From positions 310,001 through 374,000 of the forward strand of contig NZ_JAPHAV010000001.1 in assembly GCF_026241335.1 (NCBI RefSeq): a stretch of DNA of 64,000 nucleotides, given 5' to 3'. Source of the stretch: Ochrobactrum chromiisoli (GTDB lineage: Bacteria > Pseudomonadota > Alphaproteobacteria > Rhizobiales > Rhizobiaceae). The notes under the pieces are model-generated. The model saw nothing but the letters and a program-made list of their open reading frames with translations, was not told the origin of the DNA and did not search any database. This document shows, one piece after another, positions 24,456 through 38,058 of this stretch; the first letter of the stretch is position 1; every line of letters starts with the position of its first letter. The position numbers and the translations under genes are program-made.

Positions 24456-24857
24456 TCAGGCGAAGGGTGGCGCTTGTGGTGGCGCGGACGGTGGATAGAT
24501 GGTCTGCTTTAAAATGGGTTCTGATGGAAGAATAACTTCTGCCGCTGCAATGTTGGGTGCGGCCCCGGTCGATGCAGCAGGCAAGGGGCAAAGGAGTGCT
24601 GACGAAATGCGGCAGGCATCACAAATATTGCTGTTGTGCAGATGCTGGTCCTGATCATGACTTTCTTGATCGACTGCATGGTCGGTGATGCAAAGCACCG
24701 GATAGCTGCCATCGGGCAGAACATATTGCGCAAGCAGCAATGGTTCGGGCGCAGCGAATATCACCGGCTTGTGTCCGAAAGCGACGAGCAACAACGCCAA
24801 TACGCTCAAAATGCGTATTGCCAATGTTGCCCGGAACTGGACTGCGCGCATGTTCAA
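24456..24857 (-). CDS. DUF2946-like exported/membrane protein
   Basis: About 133 residues. An N-terminal hydrophobic segment (ILSVLALLLVAFGHKP) is followed by the DUF2946 hallmark: ITDHAVDQESHDQDQHLHNS and CDACRISSALLCPLPAA, that is a His stretch and a CxxC. The C-terminus is Pro-rich. Family members often sit beside copper proteins; here the YcnI-PCuAC gene follows 68 bases downstream, so a shared copper role is likely but inferred. Start uncertain: TTG 24857 has GGGAGA at good spacing, while ATG 24851 lies two codons on. Confidence 0.75.
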   Translation of the reverse strand: MNMRAVQFRATLAIRILSVLALLLVAFGHKPVIFAAPEPLLLAQYVLPDGSYPVLCITDHAVDQESHDQDQHLHNSNICDACRISSALLCPLPAASTGAAPNIAAAEVILPSEPILKQTIYPPSAPPQAPPFA

Positions 24858-24991
24858 CCCAAAATTCTCCCTCAGGATCGACTTTATCTATTCCGAAGCG
24901 GCTGTCTTTGCCAAGCGTCAAATAGAAGCTTGTTGATTAGGATGCACTCAGGTGAGCGGTCAGTTTATGCGCTCTACGCGCCGCATTGTCC

Positions 24992-25387
24992 TTATTGATA
25001 CCGTCCACCGCGTTGAATGACTTCAATCTTATAGCCATCCGGATCTTCAACAAAGAAGAAGCGCGCAACCGGCACATCACCGTTCTTGAAATCGACCAGC
25101 TTGCCGACCTTGAAGCCGAGTTCTGCGAAACGGACATGTTCCGCATCAAGATCATCGACCACGAAAGCGACATGGCCATAGCCATCGCCGAGATTATAGG
25201 CTTCAGTGCGCCCCTTATTAACGGTCAGCTCAACTTCGAAATCGGCTTCGCCATTGCGCAGATAGACCAGTGTGAAGCTTTCGAAATCGATGCGCTCGGC
25301 GATTTTCAGGCCAAAGGCCTGATCGTAGAAGGAAACTGAGCGCGCTTCATCAAGAACGCGTATCATTGTGTGGATGGCTTTGGCCAT
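24992..25387 (-). CDS. gloA: Lactoylglutathione lyase (glyoxalase I)
   Basis: Converts the hemithioacetal of methylglyoxal and glutathione to S-lactoylglutathione. The 131-residue VOC-fold protein opens MAKAIHTMIRVLDEARSVSF with the metal-ligand His at position 6. It has LVYLRNGEADFEVELTVNKG (metal Glu), GDGYGHVAFVVDDLDA (metal His) and FVEDPDGYKIEVIQ (metal Glu), so the full Ni/Zn ligand set is present. It is a single gene, divergent from mrp. Confidence 0.93.
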   Translation of the reverse strand: MAKAIHTMIRVLDEARSVSFYDQAFGLKIAERIDFESFTLVYLRNGEADFEVELTVNKGRTEAYNLGDGYGHVAFVVDDLDAEHVRFAELGFKVGKLVDFKNGDVPVARFFFVEDPDGYKIEVIQRGGRYQ

Positions 25388-25509
25388 TATGTCACCTGCC
25401 TGGCTTAAAACTCTTTGTTCACATCTATTGGCCTTTTGGCTGAAACTGGATTATCTCAAGATATGCAAAGCGAGCAAGCGGAGAGCTTGCCGCAGACGAG
25501 GTTGGAAGA

Positions 25510-26670
25510 ATGTCAGGCGTAACGCGTGAACAGGTTCTGGAGCGGCTGAAGGCTGTGACAGGGCCAGATTTCGAAAGCGATGTGGTGTCGCTTGGTCTGG
25601 TGTCGGATATTTTTATTGCCGACGGCAAAGTCTTTTTCTCGATAACGGTTCCGGCGGATCGCGCAAATGCGCTTGAGCCGATGCGGCTGGCTGCGGAAAA
25701 GACAGTCAAGGAAATTCCAGGTGTGTCCGGTGCGCTGGTCACGCTGACGGCTGAAAAGAAGGGCGGGCGTACGAGTGATGATGCACCGCCGCAGCCCAAA
25801 CCGCAGGCTCGCTCTGCACCAGTTCAGAATCGTCAGCCGCCGCAACCGCGTCCGGCTACAAAGCCCGGTATTCCCGGAGTTGGTGCCATCATTGCCGTCG
25901 CATCCGGCAAGGGTGGGGTGGGCAAATCCACCACGGCTGTCAATCTGGCGCTCGGCATGGCCGCAAATGGCTTGAAAGTCGGCATTCTCGATGCCGATAT
26001 TTACGGCCCATCCATGCCGCGCCTGCTTGGCCTTTCCGGTCGCCCGGAAACAATCGAAGGCCGGACGCTCAAGCCGATGGAAAACTACGGCATCAAAGTG
26101 ATGTCGATGGGCTTCATGGTGGATGAAGAAACCCCGATGATCTGGCGCGGCCCTATGGTCATGTCGGCGCTGACACAGATGCTGCGCGAAGTGGCATGGG
26201 GCAATCTTGACGTTCTGGTCGTCGATATGCCCCCGGGTACGGGTGATGCGCAGCTCACCATGGCGCAACAGGTGCCGCTGGCGGGTGCCGTTGTTGTTTC
26301 AACGCCGCAGGATCTGGCGCTGATCGATGCGCGCAAGGGGCTTGCCATGTTCCGCAAGGTGGATGTGCCACTTTTGGGTATTGTCGAGAACATGAGCTAT
26401 TTCATCGCGCCCGATACCGGCAAACGCTACGACATTTTCGGTCACGGCGGCGCACGCAAGGAAGCCGAACGTCTTAATGTGCCGTTCCTTGGTGAAGTGC
26501 CGCTGCACATGGATGTGCGCGCGCATTCGGATAACGGCACACCGATTACGGTGGTGGAACCTGACAGCGAGCACGCGAAAATTTATCGCGATATAGCAGC
26601 CAAGGTTTGGGCGAATATGAAAACCGGTGAGGGCGCTGGCAAGTCCGCTCCGGCAATTGTTTTTGAATAA
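25510..26670 (+). CDS. mrp: Mrp/NBP35-family iron-sulfur carrier ATPase
   Basis: P-loop ATPase (also called ApbC) that binds and transfers Fe-S clusters to apoproteins. The 386-residue protein has an N-terminal MIP18-like domain (about 5-80: REQVLERLKAVTGPDFESDV, GVSGALVTLTAEK). A Pro/Gln-rich linker (about 90-120) follows, then the ATPase with the deviant Walker A ASGKGGVGKSTTAVNLALG (Lys139), DADIYGPSMPRLLG and DMPPGTGDAQL. The usual C-terminal CxxC is not seen: the corresponding stretch reads MSYFIAPDTGKRYDIFGHGG. This is typical of a subset of Mrp proteins. It has its own terminator. Confidence 0.93.
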   Translation: MSGVTREQVLERLKAVTGPDFESDVVSLGLVSDIFIADGKVFFSITVPADRANALEPMRLAAEKTVKEIPGVSGALVTLTAEKKGGRTSDDAPPQPKPQARSAPVQNRQPPQPRPATKPGIPGVGAIIAVASGKGGVGKSTTAVNLALGMAANGLKVGILDADIYGPSMPRLLGLSGRPETIEGRTLKPMENYGIKVMSMGFMVDEETPMIWRGPMVMSALTQMLREVAWGNLDVLVVDMPPGTGDAQLTMAQQVPLAGAVVVSTPQDLALIDARKGLAMFRKVDVPLLGIVENMSYFIAPDTGKRYDIFGHGGARKEAERLNVPFLGEVPLHMDVRAHSDNGTPITVVEPDSEHAKIYRDIAAKVWANMKTGEGAGKSAPAIVFE

Positions 26671-26674
26671 AACG

Positions 26675-26704
26675 AAAGGGCCGCGCAACGCGGCCCTTTT
26701 ATTA
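26675..26704 (+). terminator. Terminator between mrp and pgm
   Basis: Stem AAAGGGCCGCG (26675-26685) / CGCGGCCCTTT (26689-26699), loop CAA, then T. It is symmetric enough to serve both convergent genes. Confidence 0.9.
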
Positions 26705-26705
26705 T

Positions 26706-28352
<1,647 letters not shown>

Positions 28353-28492
28353 TTAAAATAGTCTTGGTGGGTGCAAGTGATCAGTCTTTGCGGTCATAGC
28401 AAGACAAGATAGATCAAACTTATTGTTTGAAAATAACAAACTGTGTGTTTCTTCTCTAAACACACGCTCATTTTTCAATTCAGGTGCCTCAT

Positions 28493-29128
28493 ATGAAGCC
28501 TTGCCCAGCCGAAAGCCTGCCTGCGCAAATTCTCTCGAAGCTTTCCGAAACAGATGGCCGCCTGATTGTTGCAATTGCTGGACCTCCGGGAGCTGGCAAG
28601 TCGACGCTCTCCGGCTATCTGCGCGATGCGATCAATAAAGGTGAGGCGGGGCCGGCTGTCGTTGTGCCAATGGATGGCTTTCATCTGGACAATGCTATCC
28701 TGGATGAACGCGGGCTTCGCAAGCGGAAAGGCGCACCGCAGACTTTCGATTGTGCAGGCTTTGCAGCACTTTTGGCGCGACTGAAAAACGCGCAGGAAGA
28801 CGTTGTTATCCCGGTTTTCGACCGCACGCTTGATCTTGCCCGCGCTGGCGGAGCAATTGTGCATGCCGATCACCGGATTCTGCTGGTTGAGGGCAATTAT
28901 CTGCTGCTTGATCAACAACCATGGACGCGTCTTGCATCGTTCTTCGATATGTCGATCTTTCTGGATGTGCCTTTTGCCGCGCTGGAACGCCGCCTTATTC
29001 AGCGCTGGCTTGATTATGGGCATAGCCACGATGCAGCACGCGAACGCGCACTTTCCAACGATATTCCCAATGCAGAACTTGTGATCTCATCCTCACGCAA
29101 TGCAAATTATGTTGTTACAACGGCATAA
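28493..29128 (+). CDS. Nucleoside/sugar kinase of the phosphoribulokinase-uridine kinase type
   Basis: Small P-loop kinase of 211 residues. It has Walker A GPPGAGKST (residues 30-38), VVPMDGFHLDN (substrate acidic pair), RKRKGAPQTFDCAGF, VIPVFDRTLDLAR and VEGNYLLLDQQPWTRL. Rhizobial relatives of this type include FrcK, linked to fructose uptake, but no sugar transporter is adjacent, so the substrate is left open. ATG 28493 is preferred; an in-frame GTG at 28484 adds three residues. The gene is divergent from pgm. Confidence 0.82.
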   Translation: MKPCPAESLPAQILSKLSETDGRLIVAIAGPPGAGKSTLSGYLRDAINKGEAGPAVVVPMDGFHLDNAILDERGLRKRKGAPQTFDCAGFAALLARLKNAQEDVVIPVFDRTLDLARAGGAIVHADHRILLVEGNYLLLDQQPWTRLASFFDMSIFLDVPFAALERRLIQRWLDYGHSHDAARERALSNDIPNAELVISSSRNANYVVTTA

Positions 29129-29224
29129 GACATGACGGAAAATTGCATGCGAAAGCCTTGCGGCAAATGCCTGCTGGCTGCATGATATTCAACATCAGTC
29201 ATATTCTCACGGGATAAGCCTTTT

Positions 29225-29914
29225 ATGATAAATTATGTGTTCGCCCCCGCACCACAGCCATTTGTGCCTGTGAAGGGAACAGAAGCACGCTTTCCCGTGC
29301 ACCGCATCTATTGTGTTGGTCAGAACTATGCCGATCACGCCATTGAAATGGGCGGCGATCCTACACGCAATCCGCCTTTTTTCTTCCAGAAGAACCCGGA
29401 TAATCTGGTTATCAATGGCGGTGATTTCCCCTATCCGCCAAAGACTGAAGACGTGCATCACGAGATTGAACTCGTTGTCGCGCTCAAGACGGGCGGCAAG
29501 GATATTGCTGTCGAAACGGCGCTCGACCATGTCTATGGCTATGCAGTCGGTATCGACATGACGCGGCGTGATTTACAGGCTGTCGCCAAGAAGGCGGGCC
29601 GTCCGTGGGAAGTGGCAAAGGCGTTTGAACATTCGGCCCCTTGCTCGGCTATCGTGCCCGTGTCGGAAGTCGGTCACCTGGATTCGGCCGCAATTACGCT
29701 GAAAATCAATGGCGAAACGCGCCAGTCCGGTGATCTTAACCAGATGATCTGGAAGGTGCCGGAAACCATTGCCTATCTGTCATCGCTTTTCGTGCTGCAA
29801 TCGGGTGATCTGATTTATACCGGCACGCCCGCAGGTGTTGGCGCTGTAAAGCGCGGAGACATACTGCAAGGAACCGTGAGCGGCATCGGTTCGCTTGCCG
29901 TAACAGTTGTCTGA
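29225..29914 (+). CDS. Fumarylacetoacetate hydrolase family protein
   Basis: A 229-residue FAH-fold C-C bond hydrolase. The motifs are RIYCVGQNYADHAIEMG, PFFFQKNPDNLV, and the metal ligands in HHEIELVVALKTGGKDI (Glu-x-Glu) followed by YAVGIDMTRRDLQ (Asp). GDLIYTGTPAGVGAVKRGD is near the end. The short form with these motifs is most like fumarylpyruvate/acylpyruvate hydrolases, so an acylpyruvate or oxaloacetate-type substrate is likely; no aromatic-degradation genes flank it. It is followed at 13 bases by a small gene with a strong RBS. Confidence 0.88.
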   Translation: MINYVFAPAPQPFVPVKGTEARFPVHRIYCVGQNYADHAIEMGGDPTRNPPFFFQKNPDNLVINGGDFPYPPKTEDVHHEIELVVALKTGGKDIAVETALDHVYGYAVGIDMTRRDLQAVAKKAGRPWEVAKAFEHSAPCSAIVPVSEVGHLDSAAITLKINGETRQSGDLNQMIWKVPETIAYLSSLFVLQSGDLIYTGTPAGVGAVKRGDILQGTVSGIGSLAVTVV

Positions 29915-29927
29915 TCAAGGAGGAACG

Positions 29928-30119
29928 ATGAGCACCTATCTCCCCATGGACGTGCATGACGCGCTTGAACGTTTCATCAATGAGACGCATCCGGGTATCA
30001 ATCAGAGTGAGGCTATCATTCTCATTTTGAGGAACGCACTTGTGCAGCAGGGCTATCTTGCCGCGGCGTCAGAACATGGTACACCACTGGAAGAATTGAA
30101 CGCCACGAACGACGATTGA
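29928..30119 (+). CDS. Small protein, possible ribbon-helix-helix fold (63 aa)
   Basis: The ATG follows AAGGAGGAACG, an ideal RBS. The product, MSTYLPMDVHDALERFINET then HPGINQSEAIILILRNALVQ, has the strand-helix-helix pattern of MetJ/Arc-type proteins. The INQSEAIILILRNAL helix resembles CopG-like dimer regulators. The fold assignment is by eye only. It lies 13 bases after the FAH gene and 2 before a small membrane protein gene, so it is probably in the same operon. Confidence 0.6.
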   Translation: MSTYLPMDVHDALERFINETHPGINQSEAIILILRNALVQQGYLAAASEHGTPLEELNATNDD

Positions 30120-30121
30120 AT

Positions 30122-30334
30122 ATGAACAAGAACCCACCCGAGGGAGCTGGCTCCAATGTCGCTCTCGGTCGCCGCCTTCTGCTTCTGACGATTCTCGCGA
30201 TTTTGCTGACATGCGGACTCATATGGATGAGTATTTATCTGTTTGATCCACATGGTGGCCTCGGCTTGGATGATCTTGGGATTTTGGCGCGTGATTTCAA
30301 TGCGATAGATACAATGCTGCCACGTATTCTTTGA
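30122..30334 (+). CDS. Small single-pass membrane protein of unknown function (70 aa)
   Basis: A basic N-terminus (NKNPPEGAGSNVALGRR) precedes one clear membrane helix (LLLLTILAILLTCGLIWMS), then an acidic tail with DPHGGLGLDDLGILARDFN. The ATG at 30122 is two bases after the stop of the upstream gene. No family recognised. Confidence 0.55.
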   Translation: MNKNPPEGAGSNVALGRRLLLLTILAILLTCGLIWMSIYLFDPHGGLGLDDLGILARDFNAIDTMLPRIL

Positions 30335-30498
30335 GGTTCGAAATCGCTGTGTTACGCGTTGAAATATTCATTTTGGCGTTGTTGCAACTTTGAGGGCTTC
30401 CGTTCTGTGTCTTTTGCGTGATACATGACGGTTATCGATTGAAAGAATATTGTCTGAACCGGGCCGCAAAACGGACCCGCTCAAGCCAAGAGGGTCTT

Positions 30499-30687
30499 AT
30501 GGCATTCGAGGACATCAAAGCGGAAATCGCCCTGCTGTTTGAGCAGATGGTCAACCAGCCGCAGGACGTTCATGAGATTCGGGAAACTGTTCGCGAGAAG
30601 CTCAACGCGTTGAAAGCGACTGGTATGCCTTTGCCGGAAGATCTTGTTGAACTCGAAAAACGCATTGAACAAGATTTCGATTCATAG
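30499..30687 (+). CDS. Small helical protein of unknown function (62 aa)
   Basis: The ATG follows AAGAGGGTCTT. The sequence MAFEDIKAEIALLFEQMVNQ, then PQDVHEIRETVREKLNALKA, is charged and strongly helical, possibly a coiled coil, with no signal. It ends 12 bases before the lytic transglycosylase gene and is probably cotranscribed with it. A longer in-frame start at 30418 lacks an RBS. Confidence 0.6.
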   Translation: MAFEDIKAEIALLFEQMVNQPQDVHEIRETVREKLNALKATGMPLPEDLVELEKRIEQDFDS

Positions 30688-30699
30688 GATCGGTCAATC

Positions 30700-31566
30700 A
30701 TGCATTTTCAGGCTTTCTCCAAACCATTTTCGTCTACGGTCCTTAAAGGGGTTCTTCTCCTTGGTTGCGCTGCCGCTTTGAGCGCATGCAACACAACGAG
30801 CGATGGCAAGTCTGGAAAAACGGCGCTGGTCTCACCGGCAGAAAATTCGGCCAAAGTTGCTGCCGCGCCTGCTCAGGGTGCTGTCACTGTCGCCGATGCC
30901 AATGCGACACCCGGCACGCAGACTGTCGCATCGCTTGAAAATCCGGTGCTCCCATCTGTTGTGCCAATTCCCGGTATTCGCGGGCAGTCAGAGCCGATGA
31001 TGGCCTTTGCTGGCGCGCAGGCAGCAGCCTCGCCTGCATCTCTTGCCACCAATATGGCATTTGAAACGCCGGACCATGCACCCGAAGGCCTCGACGATCT
31101 GATCACCAAATATTCGGTTGCCTATGATGTGCCGGAGCGTCTGGTGCGTCGTGTGGTGCATCGCGAAAGCCGCTTTAACCCCGGAGCGCGCAATGGCCCT
31201 TACTGGGGCTTGATGCAGATCAGCCATCCAACGGCGCGGGGCATGGGCTACAAGGGCAACCCCAAGGGGCTTCTTGATGCCGAAACGAACCTGAAATATG
31301 CCGTCCGTTATCTCTCCGGCGCTTATAAGGTTGCAGGCGGTGATGAAAGTCAGGCTGTGCGCTATTATGCACGTGGCTATTATTATGATGCCAAGCGCAA
31401 GGGATTGTTGCAGGAAACAGGTCTCGACGGCAGTTGGAAGCGTGGTGGTCCAACGCGCGAAGCAGCAATCGTCTCTGCTGAAACAGAAACGCTGCCAGAC
31501 GGCGCTTCAGCGCCGCTTCCCGGCGTCGCACCAGTTCAGGCGTCTTATACCCCTTCTGTGCAATAA
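30700..31566 (+). CDS. Lytic transglycosylase lipoprotein (SLT domain)
   Basis: Cleaves peptidoglycan glycan strands. The 288-residue protein has a lipoprotein signal with lipobox LSAC (Cys30), and a low-complexity Ala/Pro/Ser linker (about 31-125). The SLT lysozyme-like domain spans about 130-245: LVRRVVHRESRFNPGARNG (catalytic Glu156), YWGLMQISHPTARGMGY, DAETNLKYAVRYLSGA and YYARGYY. A disordered C-terminal tail follows. It is likely anchored to the inner leaflet of the outer membrane. The 62-aa gene precedes it by 12 bases. Confidence 0.9.
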   Translation: MHFQAFSKPFSSTVLKGVLLLGCAAALSACNTTSDGKSGKTALVSPAENSAKVAAAPAQGAVTVADANATPGTQTVASLENPVLPSVVPIPGIRGQSEPMMAFAGAQAAASPASLATNMAFETPDHAPEGLDDLITKYSVAYDVPERLVRRVVHRESRFNPGARNGPYWGLMQISHPTARGMGYKGNPKGLLDAETNLKYAVRYLSGAYKVAGGDESQAVRYYARGYYYDAKRKGLLQETGLDGSWKRGGPTREAAIVSAETETLPDGASAPLPGVAPVQASYTPSVQ

Positions 31567-31623
31567 CCGCATTCTGCAACTGTCATCTTGATGCTGCAAT
31601 GCGATGGCAGTTTGCTGTCTTGA

Positions 31624-31668
31624 GCGCGCACTCCGAAAACTGTTTCACACTTTTTGGGCAAATGTGCG
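31624..31668. repeat. Palindromic repeat copy, inverted orientation
   Basis: GCGCAC and TGTGCG arms around CCGAAAAC...CACTTTTTGGG. This is the CCCGAAAAGTG...TTTTCGG element read in the opposite orientation. It lies between the transglycosylase and the HlyIII gene. Confidence 0.6.
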
Positions 31669-31697
31669 TCTCACATGAAAAGACATGAGTGCGTGTG

Positions 31698-32348
31698 ATG
31701 AATGTAAAGCTGCCTTATCCAATCAACTGGAAATATGACCGGGCCGAGTTGTGGGTCGATGGTATCATTCATGTGCTGGGCGTCGCACTGGCGCTTGCCG
31801 GCGCCATTGCCATGTTGCTCTATTTTCTGCCCAACATGTCAGCAGCCACTTCCATTTCTTCAGGTGTCTATCTGGCAAGCCTTCTGGCAGCGCTTGGTAT
31901 TTCGGCAGTCTATAATATCTGGCCGGCCTCGCCGACAAAATGGTTTTTGCGCCGTTTCGATCATTCGGCGATTTATCTGCTGATTGCCGGAACTTACACG
32001 CCTTTCGCGATCCATATGGGCGATCGTGCTTGGCCTTTGCTTCTCTTTGTCTGGGGCGTGGCTTTCATTGGCATCATGCTCAAACTCTTTATGCCCGGAC
32101 GCTTTGATCGCCTGTCGATCCTGCTTTATCTCGCGCTCGGCTGGAGTGGTGTCATGGTCTATGACACCATGGTGCAGTCATTGCCACCAGCTGTCTTCTG
32201 GCTGATCGCAGCGGGTGGCATGGTTTATTCACTGGGTGTGATCTTTCACGTCTGGGAGCGTTTGCGCTTTCAAAATGCCATCTGGCACGCTTTTGTCGTG
32301 GTCGGCGCTGCACTGCATTATTGTGCGGTTTTTGTTGTTGGAACCTGA
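31698..32348 (+). CDS. Hemolysin III / PAQR-family membrane protein
   Basis: A 216-residue seven-helix membrane protein. The YDRAELWVDGIIHVLGVALA start, SAVYNIWPASPTKWFLRRFDHSAIYLLIAG (the conserved S-x3-H and FDHSAIY/D-H region) and the late VIFHVWERLRFQNAIWHAFV (HxxxH) are hallmarks of the TrhA/YqfA group. In this family the histidines bind Zn. Function in bacteria is linked to membrane energetics or fluidity; hemolysis itself is doubtful. ATG 31698 chosen; GTG 31689 is in frame. Confidence 0.88.
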   Translation: MNVKLPYPINWKYDRAELWVDGIIHVLGVALALAGAIAMLLYFLPNMSAATSISSGVYLASLLAALGISAVYNIWPASPTKWFLRRFDHSAIYLLIAGTYTPFAIHMGDRAWPLLLFVWGVAFIGIMLKLFMPGRFDRLSILLYLALGWSGVMVYDTMVQSLPPAVFWLIAAGGMVYSLGVIFHVWERLRFQNAIWHAFVVVGAALHYCAVFVVGT

Positions 32349-32370
32349 AACTGACGAAATGCACGGCATC

Positions 32371-32492
32371 AGATTGAGTTTATGGCGTGCCGAAAATGGT
32401 GTTTTGCGAGAACCGGAGCGGAGTGTACTTTAAGGTACATGCGCACCGGAAGCGCAGCAAGGCGCCATTTGCAGACCGCCAGAAGCTCAATC

Positions 32493-32493
<1 letters not shown>
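32371..32493. repeat. 123-bp palindromic element touching the dnaE2 stop codon
   Basis: Ends AGATTGAG (32371-32378) and CTCAATCT (32486-32493) are perfect inverted repeats. AAAATGG / CCATTT and GTGTAC-TTTAAG-GTACAT hairpins lie inside, along with the phrase GAGAACCGGAGC...CACCGGAAGCGCAG. The layout and phrases recall repeated palindromes of Brucellaceae (similar in size to Bru-RS elements), but identity with them is not checked. Its right edge reaches the dnaE2 stop. Confidence 0.65.
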
Positions 32494-35728
<3,235 letters not shown>

Positions 35729-35729
<1 letters not shown>

Positions 35730-37312
35730 CACGCAAACAACCCATGCAAAAACCAGCGGGGATGGTTGGAGCCATCATAAAGCCCCTCGCGAAAAATCCA
35801 GAAACGCTGGCCGTTATCATCCTCCACGCGGTAGTAGTCGCGCAGCTGCGGCACATCATGGCCGATTGCGAGCCACCATTCCGGCTCGATTCGTTCTGGT
35901 CCTTCGGCAAGCCGCACATGATGACGCACGCGCCGCCACAGGAAAAACGAGGGTGGGCTGTCGGGCACTTCCGCAATACTCTCGATTGGCTGCGGCGGAT
36001 GAAACAGTTTTATTGGTCGCGCTGGCGGATCATCGGGAAGTGTCGGACCAATGTCATAATCGGCCTCGCTTTTGCGGTTTTGCAGGGCAGAACGCAGGCC
36101 AAAAGCACGTTCGGGAATATGCGTATTGCGCGAAAAGGAAACCAGCACGCGCTCCTGCCCCAGCCGTGCCGAAAGCCGGTCGATCAACTGGCTGAAACCT
36201 GCTTCATCTTCTTCATGCTGATCAAGCCCTGTCTGGCGTTGGGCAATGGCTCCGCTGCGAAGTGCTGCGAGACGGATCATGTCGAAGCCAAAACCGGCAT
36301 CAAGCGGATCGGTCAGCGCATTGAGCCGCTCCCGTGCGAGCCTGAGAAATACCCGATCTTCACGCAAAGGCTGGCCGGTTTCGATACGGATATGGCGCAC
36401 CTCGCCATCGACCCGAAAGAAGGAAGCTTCGATCAGAAGCGCCCCTTTGCCTTCGGTTTCAAGCAGCGCAAACAGCTCCTGCGCCAATTCCTGCAAGAGG
36501 CGTTCGACCAGTTCCATGGCGCTCACCGGTTCAGGCAGGCGGCGTTCGGCCATGTTGAGCGGTACGATGCGCAAGGGCGAAATTGGTGCGCGCTCCTGTC
36601 GAGCCAGCCGGTCAAGCTTGGTGGCAAGGTCGGCTCCAAAACGCGCGGTGAGTGCTGCGCGGGGCAGTGCCATGACATCGCCGATACGCTTTAGCCCGGC
36701 CCGTTTGAGACCTGTTTCCGCAGCCTCCGTGAGTTCAAGAGACGAGAGCGGCAGGCGCGGCAACAGCTTGTCGGCATCAGATTTGCTGAAAACACCGCCT
36801 TTTGTTCCGCGTGCAAGCAACCGTGCGGCAAAGCTGTTATCGGCAACGGCTGCCTGTATGTTCAGGCCCGTCCGTTCAATCCGCATGACAGCGTCCTCAC
36901 GCATGGCGGCAAGCCCGCCAAAGAGATGCGCACAGCCGGTGATGTCGAGCATCAGACCATGCGGCGCATCAAAAGCTATAAGCGGTGTGTAACGCTCGCA
37001 CCAATGGGCAAGACGCTTAAGCAGTGCGCAATCACGCTCCGGTGCGGCTGTTGCCACTTCCAGCCCTTCCACCCGCGCCCGTGCATCGGTCAGCGCCATG
37101 CCAGGGAAAAGGCCGAGCGTGGCTGCTTTGGCGTCCACCGCCATCAGGCGCAAGGCATTGGCCATGCGCTCGCTCACAACAAGCGGCCGTTGCTGTTTGC
37201 CATCATGCAGAGCGGCGCGGCGCAGCCGGTCGGTCGGCAGGAACGGAAACCACAGGGCGAGGAAAACGCGTTCTGTCATCCCTTTCGCTTGCTCCAAATT
37301 CAAGGTTTTCAT
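35729..37312 (-). CDS. imuB: ImuB, catalytically dead Y-family polymerase-like adaptor
   Basis: Y-family-like protein that links DnaE2 to the sliding clamp. About 527 residues. Family text includes FLALWFPFLPTDRLRRAALH, GLFPGMALTDARARV, ITGCAHLFGG and GLKRIGDVMALPRAALTARFG. The acidic residues that coordinate metal in active Y polymerases are missing from the first motif, as in other ImuB proteins. The start is uncertain: ATG 37312 or ATG 37279. Either start lies inside the end of imuA, so the two genes overlap by 77-110 bases in different frames. Confidence 0.92.
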
Positions 37313-38039
37313 TGTTCCATTCCATGATCCACTGTCCGCAGGAGCCGTGCCGGTTGCGCTCAAGCACGGCGGAAAAGACAGGCATACCGGGTGCATTCGC
37401 GCCGCTGGAGCGAGATGGCGCAGGTGCCACCCGCCAGCGGCTGACAGCAGCACTTTGCACGCCTGTGCGGTGGCTTCTGAGCAGGATGACCGGCAGATGC
37501 GCGGTTTCTGTTGCCAGAAGCAGGCGACGTGAAGCAGTCAGATCGAGACATTTCGGTTGCCCCGTCACCGCGGCGACGACGCCGGAGATGAGGTTTGAAG
37601 CCTTGCCGCTTGCCTCTTCAAGCGCATCATTGGTTGCTTTCAAAACATCCTGTGCGCTGGGGCAGCGCACGATCAGAAGCCGGGACGGATCGATGCCGAA
37701 TGCATGAAGGCCCGGTGGATAAAGTCCACCATATTCGCTTGATGCCCTTTCTTCCTCAATCCAGATAATTGCCCGTTTTGAACGGGAGGCACGCAAAGCC
37801 AGCGCCAGCGCAAAGCCGGTTGCGGCCATATGTGCACCGGGATTTTCAGCAAAAACCTCATGCAGTGCATCGCCTCTCAGACCATGCGGAAAGGCGGCAT
37901 CGGCCCCGGCAAGGCCGAGCGTAAAAGTGCCTGCACGCCCACTGCCTGCTCCTGTTTCTTGTGCAAAATTTCCTTGCGGATTGTTGCCTTCGATGGCCGT
38001 AACCATGCGCCGCAACGCCGCGATGTCGATGCCGCTCAC
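37203..38039 (-). CDS. imuA: ImuA, RecA-like SOS mutasome protein
   Basis: First gene of the SOS cassette, 278 residues, similar to the RecA/SulA-like ImuA group. It has DIAALRRMVTAIEG, ALHEVFAENPGAHMAATGFA, RAIIWIEEERASSEYGGLYP (a Walker-like region), RLLIVRCPSAQDVL and the conserved RWRVAPAPSRSSGANAPG and ERNRHGSCGQW segments. The GTG start at 38039 lies about 20 bases downstream of a LexA box. The C-terminal part overlaps imuB in another frame. Confidence 0.92.
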   Translation of the reverse strand: MSGIDIAALRRMVTAIEGNNPQGNFAQETGAGSGRAGTFTLGLAGADAAFPHGLRGDALHEVFAENPGAHMAATGFALALALRASRSKRAIIWIEEERASSEYGGLYPPGLHAFGIDPSRLLIVRCPSAQDVLKATNDALEEASGKASNLISGVVAAVTGQPKCLDLTASRRLLLATETAHLPVILLRSHRTGVQSAAVSRWRVAPAPSRSSGANAPGMPVFSAVLERNRHGSCGQWIMEWNNENLEFGASERDDRTRFPRPVVSVPADRPAAPRRSA

Positions 38040-38058
38040 GTCAAAAACCCCATCAATT

